DNA of 64,000 bases. Origin: Cardiocondyla obscurior (Eukaryota > Arthropoda > Insecta > Hymenoptera > Formicidae). This document shows, in pieces, positions 36,249 through 50,942 of this stretch. Numbering within the stretch: the stretch's first letter is position 1; every line of letters starts with the position of its first letter. Made by a program: the position numbers and the translations under genes. Below the pieces are notes generated by a model. It made no database searches and had not been told where the DNA came from. It saw only the letters and a list, made by a program, of their open reading frames with translations. Where the stretch lies: assembly GCF_019399895.1 (NCBI RefSeq), contig NC_091874.1, forward strand, positions 2,606,501-2,670,500, in the 5' to 3' direction.

Positions 36249-38802
36249 GTAAGTTTTATCGCGTAATTAACTGCCGACGAAACGCACGATTATTGGCACG
36301 GCGCGCGCATATCGAAAGTATCGCGCGGCTTCTCTGTTTTCGCCAGGCGGCACTTAGCGCTATCAATCTTTCGAATCCAACACTTCGGTAATCTTCGCGG
36401 CAAGAAATATGGTGGATCGTAAAAGCAGCGTGCACGGGTGTCGGAATAATAAATTGCAGCTCCGTCCTCCTGTTTTCCCTACGCGCGCCGGTCCGGCCGC
36501 GTTTTCGATCACGTTTCCTTCTCTCGCCAGTCCTTCTTTGACATCGATTTTGTATCGGACAGGTAATTACGGGATCCGAGTTATCCCCGCGAATCCATCG
36601 GCGAAACGTGCCTCGAATTATTCGCGTCTATGGAGTTCATATCTACTTGCCCCGTCGGCGCTTTCTCTCTCTCTCTCTCTTTCTCTCTCGCCCTCTTGCA
36701 CCTACTGCGTCATTTGTACTTCCTCCCTCACCCTTTCGCGCTGGTTTCCGTCTCACGTATCGAGGGATGTAACCCGTACGGCGTCGCGCGATCACGCAGC
36801 GCCGTTCCCATTTCTATTTGTGGCAGACCATTCTGTTGAATTCGGTGGGTAAAAACGGCCACATAAGTGGCATGGCTGTGGCGCGAGGGGTGGAAATGAC
36901 GGCCACTTGGGGGGGTAAAAAGAGTATTATCCGGAGGCTACTGCGACTTGCGAAAAAGGGGTTGAGTTTACTTCCAACTGAGCTGCGATATAACTTCCAG
37001 CGGTCGCTGTACCTCCGCATTAAGGAAGCGTTTCGCGGAACTTTATCGGCTCCACTGGCCGCATTCGATTTTCCCCCTATCGGCGGCGTCGCCCTGACAC
37101 TTCTGTCGATTGTTGTGGCCGGGAAATGAATTGGGAGTAAACACAGCGTGGCGAAAGCCGTGGGCCGCATCTGTCCGCTCAACCGCGAGGATCAATGAAA
37201 ACGTTTAAAGTCGTCTTGTATTGAAGAGAACCTTCCGAACAAAGCGACGTTTTTAACTGACCATTGTGCAGAAAACAGTCCTCGTAATATGCTCGAACAT
37301 CTTTTTTATCGTAACTAAGTTCTATTGCAACTAGTGTTATAAAATTAGAGAATTAAATTTTTAACAAATATCATTAATAATCACGAATATTTATCATACC
37401 GGTAATATTCTTCTATTTTTTTTTTTTTTTTTTTTTTCGAGTTAATAAAATTTTATAACTATTACGTAAACGTTCAAATGGAACGTAGGTGGATGCCGCA
37501 CTTGACCGCATCTGCACTAAAAGCGGCGCGTGTATGTAAGCCCGGGCTGTTTGATGAACCAGATGCCGTCCCTCCGATACGCCGATCGTATAGAATAAAT
37601 TTTTATCGATGTACCGTGAGCGTCGTCGAAAGCGCGGAATTATTTCAGATCCCGACGCGCACCGTTCTCGCGGGCGGTAATGCACTTCCCGTCAGGTGTG
37701 TTCCACGAGCGCGCATAAACCGCCGATGGAACGCTAATAAAAGTGAGCTTTTTAATCGTCGAAACGACCAACGGCAGGGGAATACAAGAACGGCTGCTCA
37801 TTCCGTGAGCTCGTTAACTCCTCTTTTTTTTTTCCTCTCTTTCTCTCTTTTTTTTTATTTTTTTTATTTTTTTAATGCTCGTCGTGCATCAACGTTGTCG
37901 TGTCATTGGTGGATTGGCTCATTTGGAGCGTGGCTACGCGGTTCGTGAACGAGCGCAACCAATTTTCGCGCGATTCGCTGGACAGGAAGATCTACACGAT
38001 ATACGTGAATACATACACGCGCGCATTTCATGCCAGCGGTCAGGTACATAGCATAAACGAAGTCGAATTACTAAATGAATTAATGAATAACTTGGAAACC
38101 ACATAATATAAGCAACACGAAGTTCGAGTACGTTTCAATAAACAATGTTCCTATTTGTCGACTGCTATCCTAGATAAAACATTCTTTACGACATTGAGGA
38201 CGTGATCGCCAAGTTCTCGACAACTCGGACGAACAAGAAGTAGCAACCAACGGTACGCTGTTGATTTGCAAACCGCGTACAAAGTTTCACTTAGCACATC
38301 AGCACGTTATGCGGTATACGACGCAAAACACAGACCTACAACGTATTTCATAGAGACACGTTCGCATTGCGGAGCTTGTAAAATCGTTATAACAAACTAT
38401 GTTTTTTATATATTTTTTTTGCGAGGCCAATCTTTTCGCCCAAACACGAACCTTCTTTTTAACTAGTTGATTACCGTCGGCAAATTTCAGATTGAATAAA
38501 CGATAATAATTTCTCGAGGTGATGCAAAATATGCGTGCCATCGGCGCGAAACTATTCGAGCTCCAATCATTCATTTTTGTCCCTTTTTTTCTTCTTCTTC
38601 TTTTTTTTTTTTGTTTTATTTTACAATGACACGGGATGAGATCGAGTACGGAAAAACTTTACTTAGTCGACAGGCTACCACGTGCATAGTAGCGATAGCG
38701 CGTTATTGTCTTATATCCAACATCGATTATAATCAGTTCAAAATGGAACAATGAACTTTGTGCAATCTCATTACCGCCCTATAACGGAGATATACCGGTA
38801 TA
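36249..38802. other. Non-coding stretch with a GC-richer island
   Basis: GC-richer sequence at 36400-37200 has open frames on both strands (for example 36409-36852 plus and 36814-37182 minus) that contradict each other. No splice-consistent exon was found. There is a CT-rich microsatellite at 36661-36689 and a T22 run at 37416-37437. Confidence 0.45.
36661..36689. repeat. (CT)n microsatellite
   Basis: An imperfect CT repeat of about 29 bases. It makes a Leu/Ser-rich chance open frame in two plus-strand frames. Confidence 0.85.
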
Positions 38803-39370
38803 CAGGGTGAGTCACTTAACTTGATGATCCCTAAATTACTCGTGGGCTATTTGTTTCTTAAAAAAATTATTTCCAAGAGTTGTATCAAATAATTTATTCT
38901 CCTTCACATAATTTTCTGTTTTTTTTTTCTTTATGCGCTCTTATCTAGTATTTTTCTTTTATAATTAAATCCATTTGTACATACACGTGACTTTTTTTTT
39001 TCTTTCGTAAAAAATAAATTTATTAGCTTATTAAATTTTTCCGACAAATGAATATTATTCAAGGTACTTTATATCTCACGTTAAAATGTCTATCAAAAAA
39101 GTATTAAATATCTCATTTTATATTATTAACTTTTTAATAAATTTACTCTAATACGCGGAATAATTAAAGGAATTATGTCATATTTTCCAAATTATATTAT
39201 ATTATTTAAAAAATAGCGGTAACTTTTATCTCCATAAAAAAGCAGGAATATAAAAAATTAAATTAATATACGTTCCATTAAATAACGTGTAACTATTGTT
39301 TGAAATAACGTTTCATGAAATAAATAGTTTACAAGTGATTTAGGATGATCAAATTAAATGACCCACCCTA
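38803..39370. mobile_element. MITE-like element, 568 bp, 28-bp terminal inverted repeats, TA target site
   Basis: The left end reads CAGGGTGAGTCACTTAACTT followed by GATGATCC. The reverse complement of the right end reads TAGGGTGGGTCATTTAATTT followed by GATCATCC. The 28-base ends differ at only a few positions. TA flanks both sides (38801-38802 and 39371-39372), as for Tc1/mariner-type target duplications. The interior is AT-rich with no transposase frame, so the element is non-autonomous. The superfamily assignment from the TA duplication is inference. Confidence 0.75.
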
Positions 39371-39372
39371 TA

Positions 39373-42300
39373 TTATTGTGAGCAGTACCTGTATTATACG
39401 CTTCCACCGTTTTATCGTGTAGCTAATAAATTACGACGCGGCGCACTTTATATGTCGAGAATTTTATGATTATTTAAGCTGATTGTATGTATGTATGCGC
39501 GACCATACTCTTTCGGTTTATGTCGAGCCTGCCTATAATCGATACGAGGATTTGCACGTATATCGCGCGAAAATTTACCCCGACGCAGTAAGATAAAACT
39601 AATTTTGTTATGTACGAGCGCGCACCATTATTAATTCACATATCATGCGTATTTCCGATCCTGCAGTAATTATCGCGGTCTATCCATCTTTTTACCTCAT
39701 TAATAAGTTATTTGCGAGAGGAATTAATGTCATTTCCAATATATGAATGTTTTAATGTCGATCGTGGAATTGCGCGAACCTTGACGTTACGTCGGTTAAT
39801 AATTCGTTTGCTCGATGTAATTGTAATATACGTGCACAATCGATGTACACGGAAAAGCTCGCTCGTATCTCGTTTATAAACTGGGAAGTGGCAAGCTCTG
39901 CTCCCCGCGACGCAGAATGATTTTCCGGGACGGAGAGATTACGCTTAATGTATTCCCCTTGGTATACAACTTCTTCGTCCTCGACGGCCGTCGTCAGGAA
40001 CAAAGTTGCCGGTCGACCGTGCAACCAGGACCACCGTAACAACCGCCATTGCCATGTTAATGGGCCGCGGCCCGACGTTACATCGCCGCGGCCTTTTCGG
40101 CTTCTTCAGGTGGCCGGATTAAGCCGCGTATAAATAACCCTTCCCCGCCTTATCCGTACCTCTTCGAGATCCCGCGGAGGCGAGGCGAAGAGAAATAAAT
40201 GAAATGCAAATACGACGGGATACGTGCTAACTCGTCGAATGATCTCGGGCTGTCCCCAAGTCTGCGCCGACGGGAAATTAACTTGTTGAAGAGACGCACT
40301 CTACTGCGAATTATGTAAAGTAGGACATATCGTACTGATAACAAAACTGGGGAAGTGCGATTAATGGGAGGATGTTGTCATTACTCGGAATTTACGTCTT
40401 TTCGCGAAAGTTTTCGCGTAAAATTCTCTTGCCCGTAAACGAGAGTGCTCGCGTGCGAGGGTAATGACCAGCGCGAACGAAAAATTGAGTCGCCCGGGCG
40501 TTCGTCAACCCTCGACAAACGTATACGTATTGTAATTCTATGCGACCTGCTGCAACAAAAGGACGACGTGACCGTGCACATACGGAGACGGTAACATTTC
40601 CACGGCATTACCGCGGGTTGTGCGCGCACCGCCGTCCTATCATTTTTCGTAGCGATTCAGAGCACGGCGTTGCTTTAACTCGCCTCGCTATCTCGGTCGA
40701 AAATCCCAACAACAAATGAATGGAAACTCGGGCTCGCAGTCGCACGCAATGCGGATCGTTAACGACTTTCGCTTTAGTCGCCGAGCGCGTCCACCGAGGT
40801 TGGATGCGAGCGCGTTGTTAACAACTTCGAGGAGATATTTCCCACCGATATTCCTTGATATCTTACGGCGCGGCGATACGCCGGGTGGAAATGGAAATAC
40901 GACCGCGGCGGCGACGTCGACCCCGAAGGAGCCCGGCGCGTAGAGAGCGAAGGTGGATCTCGTTTTAATTCCGAGCGTCTCGTGCATATTCAGAAGTTTT
41001 GCGCCGAATGTCAGGACGTTGTTATGCTAAGACCGCGAGCGTTCTTGGTTAGCTCTTAGCATATTTCGGCGATATTTCCGGCAGTGCCGCAGCCGCGCGA
41101 AGAGCGCCGCGCTAACGTTCACGGGGGAGAAAGGCAATGCCGACGCCTTGCCCGGAACGCTTTCCACCTCCGCTTCCGTTCGCCGACCTCTCCTCCCCGC
41201 GCTATCCATTTGCATTAGCGGCTTTAATTACTCCTAGGTACGTTCTATTTTCAACTGCTTGGAGACGACCGTCGGCACCCGAATGCCTGTCTCGTGTTTC
41301 AACTTCGGACTCGAGAGTTTCGAGAGGCGACACTCGCGAAGACTCGCCCGCCAGTTGGTAGAGCTAACACCCGAGCGCCCGCCGTTCGTACACTTTACGT
41401 TTGAAATCGCTTCCAAAGTGGTTTCGAGGCGAGTAAGCAGAGCGGGTCGTGTTTCTTGGAGTTGCCTAGCGCGGCGTAATCAGACCGTGTCGCGCGGCCA
41501 AGAAGATGAGTGATTGCAGCGGCATTCCGGATAACGGTCTTGATTGACTGCGACGATGATAACGTCAAGTAGAACGTATTTATTCGCAACAGCCTCCATC
41601 ACACCGCGTTGTCACCGCCCGCGACCAGGTGACGAAGGCTGGATAATTAAAGGCAACAATCGCGCAATTAAAATCGTCTGACGGCGTGTCCTTGCTGCAG
41701 GCGACAAGCGACGAAATTAGGACTTGCCGAGGCGCGTTAACGTGCGTTGTAAGGTGTCGCGGCCACGCTCGTGTGCAATATTATTAAATACCACGACCGC
41801 GCGACGTGAAAGCGAACTCAAAGTACCCGAAGACAGGCGCTTGGTTGCAAAAGTATCCCGAAAATATATATTTACGCCGCGAACAATAACCAACCAAACG
41901 GTGGAAGCCAGCGAGGGAAGCTCACCCGCGTGCAAACGAATATGTTTGCGTATTTCGTTATCGCGCAGGCTCCAATCCGAGTCTTTAATCCGCTAACGTA
42001 ACAGGTACGATCGAATTATTAATACCCCATCCCGATTCAAGGTTTATATCTAATAATAATTTATCTGATATTTCTTCGTGCCGCCTGCCACAATGGATTT
42101 CGCGTGATTGATTATGCAATCCATACATAAATGTCGAGTAAATTTGTGACTGGCCGCGAGACCGGACAGGAAGCCCTTGATATTTTTATCCGCGTTGCCG
42201 CACGGAGCAGGTAGAACATGAAAAATCCATTTTTGTCCGCTACTTAATGCCCGAAATTTTCATCCGCATAGCACGCTATCTCTCTCAAGCGTCAGCTTTA

Positions 42301-45300
42301 GATTTATAGTTACTACGTAGTCGTGTCTTTGTAAGCAGCGCGGCGGGAAACGTATGCAAGCGCGTGCTGGGTCCGCGCTTCTGCTTTCTGTCGTTCCGCT
42401 TCGCTCCTATCTCGCTCAGCGTATTTCCTCATTATTTATGAATTTATGCGGCTGCGTCGTCGTAAATGGATTTAAAAAGGATTAACACGAGCCATCGTAG
42501 GCTGCAAGATACGTTCACGCGAGTTATACACCAAGGATTACGCGGTGAGGTTTTTATTGAGAAGATTATTCTGAAACGTAGAGCGAATAAAAGAATATGT
42601 AATATGCCCGCGGTAGCACGTGTATGCTCGTTTCAAACGCGATTAGAATTTTTAGGGTTAGCTACATGCCTCATACACGAATTTTTCTCATTTTATATTA
42701 AGAACGTGGCGAAAATACTATACACGGTATGCTTAACGTGGCACTCATAAAAGGTCACTAAAAGGGTTATTATCGCAAAAGTAATTATATCTCTTTTAAA
42801 ATTAAAGTAATTAAATTAAAATAATTAGGGCTGAAATTAAAAAGTGATTTTAGCAAATTAACTTTGAAGGTACCGATTCGGAACTAAATTTGGGCGTTGA
42901 AACATGAAAAAAAAAATAATAATAATAAAAAGGGGGAAGACTGCACTGTAAAGTGTTAACTGTAATTAATTTATTGCCGTACGATATTCATGAGTTCTTC
43001 GTTCGTGGACGGCTGCGTTATTTGATGCGTTACGGGGAGAAAAAAAAAAGAAAAAAGGACGTTGCGAGAAACGAGCGTATAATCTTGAAGACAAATGCCA
43101 CCTTACGGGGCCCGTGCGATAGCTCGAAAGTCGTTCTCGCTCGTGCAACTCGGACATTAATAATAACAGCGTAACTGGGTCGTTACTTTTCGAGGGGAAA
43201 AATAATTTCCAAGTGTAATTAGATATTCGCTTCGCGCCCGAGGAAGCTGCGGAGGCTGCGTCTGCGCGGCTTCCCTGTTTTCCCGTTAAAGGCGTGACGC
43301 ATTAATCAGCCGCGAGTTTTCTCGCTTTCCGCCTTCTTTCTATCGTTCTTGCGAATTTCTCGGTGCTTCTTTATACGAACACAGTGTATATATTAAAGTC
43401 GGAATGGATAATTGGATAATTGCGTCTCTCGGGCCTTTTATAAAACCTTCTCTCATCCTGAAGGAACAAAGTTTTAAAAATGATTGAAAGAAACGAGAAA
43501 GAAAATCGATCATTAAACTGTCTATATTCCATGAAATTGAATAGATAAGAGAGAGAGAAAGACAGAGAGAGAAAGAGAGGGTAGATATATCTTCTTTGAT
43601 ATATTACATCAAAATATACATAAAGATCATTTATAAAGTTATCTCTCATCCATTCGCGCCGTAAATAAAAAAAGAAAAAAAAAAACGAAGCAACGAAGAA
43701 AGATTAAAATATCTTCAGCTGGTAGCGCCGTCTTGTTGATACGCCCCGGAAACGGTACGAGGCAATACGATAATAAATGATGTCAAGAAATAAATGATTA
43801 AGCAAAACTTGAGATTTACTTCCTACGTAAGACGCGACGACGGTCGAGATCCGCTTTTATTCGCGGAGCTATTTTCCCTTCGTAATTTCCTATATACAAT
43901 CTCGACTCCGCAGCCCTCCAGTTTACGAGTCGTCGCGAAAAGATGTAAATACAATCGAAACGTTATCCGCGATCGTAGGTGGAGAGAAAAAGAGCGAGCG
44001 CCACCGGTCCGCAAGAGGATTAAAAAAATATATCCGAAAGACGTGCCCGATTCCACTCCAGCGACGATCGATCATTCGTATATATTACCATTTCCGCGGC
44101 GGAGTTCGGCGCGCGGAGAGAAAAAGAGGATATCCATCTTCCCGTGGCATTCGACGTCGACGTCTGGGGGGGTGTTCGCTATCGTTGCCATTGCTATGTA
44201 AGAGCACCGCCGTTATTTCTCTCGGGGAGAATGCGATGGGAAATAAAAGTGACAACATACCCTCCCTCGCGCGCCGGCGGCTAGCCCTATCTCTCGTTAT
44301 TTTCCCTTCTCACTTCGGTCAATGACGAGCTATCGGATTCGCGATAATGAGCTGCAGTTTCCTCGGCAAGTCGGCTTTCGAGATCCGCGTTCTCTCGCTG
44401 ATAAAATAAGTCTTACGTTAACTTTCGAGTTTCACAATACCGTCTACGCCATCGAGCACGAGGTATCTTCGATAACTTTCAGTAAAATAAACCGATATTG
44501 TTTTCATCTCGAAAATGCCAAAAGTAAGATCGTTTAACAAAAAAAAAAAAAAAAAAAAAAAAAGTAGAGTTTGATGTTTAATTTGCTGGGAGTTGTAGTT
44601 GGAAATTAAACGCTTCAGTTGCATCCTGTCTGATTTCCTCCTGTGCAACGTACCCTAAACTGAGCGCGTTGTTATTAAATTATACGTTATTATTATACGT
44701 TACGTCATTACATGAATTGGGATATTAATTATAACAATGTATTGTGCAAATGTATGATAACAGCGCTTCGCATAAACAAAATGGAAACGTTACATGTTAA
44801 TCGTCCGCGTTGTGTATTTATTAATACAATTACTTAACGAAATAGAACGTACGAGGTGGTGCAAGTAGAGAAGCTTGCCGACAGCGGTCGTGATTCGATC
44901 GGTTCGTTTGCGAAAGCAACGGTGAAAATAGAAAATGAAAATAGCAATTTCACGGCGTAGTGGCGAAGGAGGTAAAGAAGACGATGGGAGATGTCTGAAA
45001 GAAGGTTGACGTGCCCGAAAGACGAAAGACGAAACGAGTAGCGCGCCAAGAAGGAAGAGAAAAATACGGGAGAAAACGAGGGAGAAGACAGGCGTGATTC
45101 GAATCTCGTACGACGCGAGGACGTGGTGGTAGGTGCGCCTTTTACCACTCCGGGACTTCCTTACTACTTTTTCGAACTCCACGCGCACGTTCCGCCTCTT
45201 CACTCCACCTGTTCTTATCCCCGGTTTCGATTAATTCTTACGTTTACAAGTTTAAAGCCTGTAATAATGGCGGCGAGCTCGATTGAGCATCGTTATTCGT

Positions 45301-48300
45301 CGGAAGGAGAATTATTTTAACATATCTCTCTACTTGCTCTCTCTCTCTCTCTCTTATTCGGCAGAAAAAAAAATTGCAAACTTTCATTGCGAAAAATATT
45401 ACCTCGGTCAGGATTGTTGCTTGCACTTCTCGCATTTTGACGTAACGCGACGGAAAGTAAATAACATCAATAAAATAACGACAATAGGAGAAGTAAACTG
45501 ATGAGAAATTAATTCGAGTTTAGATTATAAACACAGCAAGCTACGCCAATTGAGTGGGCAGCGCTACCGAAACGAGCGACAAATTGTGATTAGTCGGAGT
45601 CCCTTCGCGCCTGGCAATCCATTAGGGCGACGGGGATCTCTGATTAAAATTCACCACCTCCTTCATTCCACCGTCATTAAGACGGTCGCAAAATCGTGTC
45701 TGCTCTTCCCGGTCCACCCAAAGTTGCGACTACTCCGAACGGGAAGATAAAGAGGATGCGCATGAGAAAAAGATAGTGGCATGAAACCGGCGACGCAGAG
45801 AGCACCGTGTCGTTATGAAATGAAACTTAGTCTTGTGCACTGCAACGAGAACACATACATACATATATACACTCTCGTGGCGCACGCTTGAAAACATCGG
45901 GGAATGTTGCGAAAATAATTTGAGATGATTAATGAAACTTTCACCAGTATTACTGCAGATAAATAAATGCAAATCTCAATAACAAAAAAAAAAGAATATA
46001 AAAGTATTTTATATTCAAATTTTTATTTTTAATTCGTATCTTTGCAATCGTATTAACGTGAATTAAGCAAATCGGTGTAGCATTTTTATATTTACGAGAA
46101 GCTCCGGAGTCTTAAAATTCATCTCCTCTTAAAATTTCATTTTGTACTACTGATCTGAATAACACATCAATGGAAGTAGGTACCTCTTGCAGATATTTGA
46201 ATCGAAGTAGACAAACACACACGTTATCTTACATCGTATTCCCTGGGTTTCGCAACGGGAATCGATTCGCCATAAATGACAAGCATCGTTGCAAGTCAAG
46301 CGGGAAGCGAACGCGCCGGGAAGACGGGCAATACGTAAATTCGTACTGAGGATATCGCGGATTAGGATACGTAAGTAGATAAAGCGAATAGTGTCTTTAT
46401 AGGATATAGTCCAGTTCCTGGAGAGTCGCGTCGCGTCTTGGTCCCCGTCCAGCGGGTGCTTCAACTATTTTCTGAATACGTAACTTTTGCCTGCGGAGAG
46501 GCAGCCGGCCAAATATTCATGCGACCTCATATCGTGAAATGCAAACGGATGATTCGTCTCTTGCGATACGTAAACTGGATTATGCGCCGCTGAGGTAGGA
46601 CGTAGTCGCAACGAAAGGTGTACGGCGGATAAAGTAGAAGAGCGGAGGCGCCCTACGAGCCGTCTAACGCAGACTCGAAGAATATAAAATCAAAGAGAGT
46701 TAAGGTTCTCTAAAACATTGAATGTCTGCGCAAGTTTGTTACTTCCGCATAGCAGTTATGTCTTTCGAGGGCATCTCGAAAGTGAATTTAAAATAAGTAA
46801 TTCTTCTTAGTTCTTGTTCGCATAATTTGCTCGTTTTATTTTCATAATGATATGCATATTGTGAATTTGTAAACGTCATTTATTTGCAGATTTACGTATG
46901 TAATAAGAAAATTTTGCAATCGCGATGGTAGCACTGTACAATTTGTGTATGCGTAAAAAAGCTTGTATAAAACTTTTTTTTTTATTAGATAAAAGTACAA
47001 TTAAAAAGTAAATATAATACGCGGTGATAATTTGGTAAAAAAAGAACAAAAAAAATTTTTTTTTTGAAAACATCAGCCTCCTGCAAATTTACAATTTCAA
47101 AGATACGATTTTAAAACAGCGTTAAAATTTAATAAATTTTCATTGTAATACTTTTTGCGTGAAGTCATTTTCCAAATATTGGAACGTAACGACGCATTGT
47201 TTTAATTAATAATCACAACAATTTTCTGTTTTCAGTTACCGTGTCATAAAAAACCAATAAAACGTAAAATGCATAGGTATGTAATTGCCTCCTCGTTTCC
47301 AATTTTCCATCTACAAATTTTCCGCGTTTTATTTTAACTTCTATTAAATCAATTAATTTTCAAGAACTACCGTAACTAATAATGGACATTATTTTTCCTT
47401 GCTTAAAAGTTTATCGAACACTTTAGGAACGATAAAAATTGGCAAAAATTTAATCGTAATTTAAACGATAGTCAACCAAACATGATCAATAAATGAGAGA
47501 AAGTTTTATTTCTAAAAAACAAGGACTTCGTTTTGCCGAGAGTTGTTTACTCATCCCCGTGATGTGTTTGCGTATTTTCAACAGAACATCGTTGTTTTGT
47601 TAATAATTCCTTTCCTTTCTCGATAGGAAGCGAATGCGTTCAAAAATTTCACTTTTTACAAACAAAACCAATTTTTTTTTTCAATAAATCGAAATAAAAT
47701 AAAAAATGAAGCGCGTAGAATTTTTTTTCTGGTAATTTCAAAAGCAGTTCAATTAACGGGGCTAGGAATAATTAAAGCGTAAGTAGATCACACATAATGA
47801 TCGAATTACCCTTATACGGAATATAGAAAAACGTTAATTAGTCTGCTAAAGCCTTATTTTAATGATTATACGCTCCAATTAAAACTTCATTCGAGTTGAT
47901 TTTACAACTCCTGGTCAAATACGCGTAGATATATATACACAGCGACAAAAAAATTCTCTCATTTCTCCAGTTGATATGTTTGCTTGTTTTTTGTTCGTAG
48001 AAAGTTACGAACAATATTATCCGCTTAGTATTATGCCGGTACGAAGTTTTTTGACTGCCGGCATGTGGTTGACTCGCCGAACAATATTTTCGTTTTTGGA
48101 CAAGCCGATAAAAAGTACCAAGCTACTTCCCGTTATTAACCGATGTACGACGTTAGAAAAGTCCTGAAAAAGGGAAGCCGCGCCAACGACAGTAATAGTA
48201 TATTCGTGTCCGAAAAAAAAGTAGGTACTAAGTCCGGAAAAAAAAAAAGAAAAAAAAGCAACGGGGGCGATAAATGTTTTATTTAGAGGGTCGCAACGCG

Positions 48301-50942
48301 AGCGAGGTAGAAACGGCCAGTTTAAAGTAAAGACGGGAGCGAACTTGGCCAGATCAGATTAATTTTCCATGCCATTTTCCTGCTGGAAACTGTTCCATTA
48401 TCGATCCCGTTGCTGACGACGGCGACGCCGGAAGTCGTCGGTGTAACGTTGCGCGAGGGTCAGAGATGTGCAACAAATTGTGATAGGAAACACCTCGACA
48501 CCTTAGCTAGATTAAACGAGCCCGTACGCCCCGTATAGGAAATGACGCAATTTTTGAATCCGTGTAATAATTGTAAAAATTGATCTCTCGCTGTAATAAC
48601 GAGGGTCACGACGATGGGCCGGCGCTCCCCATTTGCCGTAGGTGATAGACCAAAAATACGCTCGATGAAATTTATATTAAAATTCATGGGACATGCGTGT
48701 TCCCCGCTATACGATTACATCTCCGTATGTGGATGCGGGTATTACGTCTGTTCTATATACATCGCCGACGAAAATTGCGAATGCTATATCACGCGACCCA
48801 CGGGATTTTACGTATTTCGTGGCCGACGATCAATCGCCTTCTGCCTATAAACACGGGAGGGGGCCGATGTGAGTTACAAAATATTAATTTCCGCGAGCCT
48901 GCCCGTGGTGCGGAGCATATGATTAAACGTCCTAGGAAAAAAGGGTGTCTGCGGAGTTCTGTAGCCATTGAATGTTTTGTGCATGTGCACAGAAAGCGTG
49001 AAATTAAAGGGAGTTTGCGACGGGTGGCAAATTCAAGTGGATCAAGGGGAGGACAAAAATTGTCAAAAAAATAACAAACTATATATATTTTAGGATAATT
49101 TTTAAACTTGAAGTATTTCGGGTACTCGCGTTCTTTTATTAGCGTTCACATTATTTTCATTGCATCTTACGTTATGTTTTACGAAAGACGTTTATAATAC
49201 TTTAAGGCGTATAAAAAATACAGAGATACATTTCTCTTTTAGATCTACGTATAATACGTTTTTTTTAGTTACTTTTAAACTATTTATTCTCACGGAGCAG
49301 TCGTGTGAAAAAAATGTAGGGAAAACAAACCATGATCAGAAATGAACTCGGACATAATAAATGGTACACGTAGCAGTAATATCGAAAGCCATTTCGAGAA
49401 ATCTACCGAAGTAGTTAAGGGCATTAAAAAAGGTATAAGTATATATCGTATCGATAATTCGATAAGCTGCTCGATATACCCGGCCATTGCTTCCTTCCCT
49501 TTTTAAATATCCACCGACTCATGAAGTACCAATCTGTTTCCGTAATAACTAAAGTAAACGACTGGACGTGACGTCACTCGTTTCCAGCGCTACTAAGTTG
49601 AAAGCGATGAAATTGTCGACGAACGGAAGGAATTGATATTTCCAAAGTGGACAAGAGATTTGCAATTGCGTCGCGGGGACCATTACATTACGTCAACGTC
49701 GTATTTTTGTTCGTTTCCAAAATAAATGCTCGTACTATCGTCTTTATTTTATGTTTCCCTTTCGTAAATGATAATTTCAAATCGTGGAGTGCTCGATCAA
49801 TGCCACTTTGCTTCAGCTAAGGAGGGTCATTTAATTACGGAGTGTTTCTTTTGGTTTATTTATGACGTGTAATGCAATTGCGTTTTTAAAAAGTTTTAAC
49901 TTTTTTTTTTTAATGTATCTCTTTCCGCGAGTAAGAAGTAATTGAAGGACTAATAATTCCTTGTACAAAAAAAAAATTAAACTTTATCATTGAAAGTATG
50001 AAATTTTTATAAAACACTTTAATAAAATGTAAAAAACTATTTAGCGTAACTGCAGCTATGTGCTATTAATGCCAGCATTGTTCTCTAACTAACATCGCGG
50101 GCTAATTGACGTAGTATTTGATTAAACTAATTATCCGTCTGTGTGCCAATGTCTTTTCGGCGCTTGTCTCTGTTTCTCCGAGCCTACTAATTATGTACAA
50201 ATATTCTGCTGCGCCGGCACTCCTTTCGTGCAAACTTATGCCTTCGTACATGTGTACAGTGCTCGTGCAGATGGGAAATCGCACAAGTTCAAGTAGAGGA
50301 ACAAATATCATCTGCGCACTTTGTAGTTTCAGCGCGTATGCTTGCTGATACTGATTGTGTACCGTTGTTTATCGTGTCATTACTGCGATTCACATAGATA
50401 TACTGTCATTTACAAATTACACATTTCCAGTTAGTATATTATTATTTTAGCAAAATTAATTTTTTGCCTTGGATTACGGGAGTATTTCATTAACACGCCA
50501 ATTCTGTTTGACTCTAATTTAACATACAAATTTAATTAGTAAAAAGAAAAAAAAAACATGCCACTTCACGTTTTTTATCGGAATATTACCAGTCTAACGA
50601 AAACATTTCTATAAAATTTCTATATTCTCTACAATTCTAGTAAACTGCGTTGCCGATTATTTAATCTTAAAACAATTTCAAATTTAATCCCGCTTTACTT
50701 TCGCAAATGAATTAAAAATTTATTATTACGTTACAGAGTTGAAAGCACAAAGTGCAAATAAGAAAGCCGTGAATTCCTTTTGCAGTCTCCGTTGACACGT
50801 GGGAACCGCGTTTTATAGTAGTTTCCGGTCTGCTGGAATCTCTCATTACATTTACAAGAATGCGACAGAAGGCGTCGCGCTAAAGGGTGGGCGACCTCGG
50901 TGCATGCGACGTGATAATTAATTAATTGCGTCTAAAACTTAC
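39373..50942. other. Gene-poor stretch, apparently part of the K2P intron
   Basis: No gene is supported. A GC-richer island at about 39900-41800 has frames open on both strands, one of which runs into a GTAAGC near 41432. Simple repeats occur at 43549-43579 (GA-rich), 44540-44565 (A26) and 45336-45354 (CT). If the channel gene at 50943 continues leftward, this is intron sequence of that gene. I looked for a minus-strand continuation (a TAY-GGN codon pair directly after a CAG acceptor) and did not find one. Confidence 0.5.
45336..45354. repeat. (CT)n microsatellite
   Basis: A short CT dinucleotide repeat of about nine units. Confidence 0.8.

Noticed and set aside
36409..37182. ORFs of 147, 122 and 103 codons in a GC-richer island
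   Set aside because: They are open on both strands with a CT microsatellite inside; no splice sites or domain support any of them.
39900..41800. Many open frames in a CpG-rich island
   Set aside because: All six frames are unusually open because stop codons are rare at this composition; Arg/Ala/Pro-rich translations are typical of chance frames.
44790..45203. Minus-strand ORF of 137 codons rich in Phe/Ser/Leu
   Set aside because: It reflects purine bias on the plus strand; no start context, domain or splice logic.
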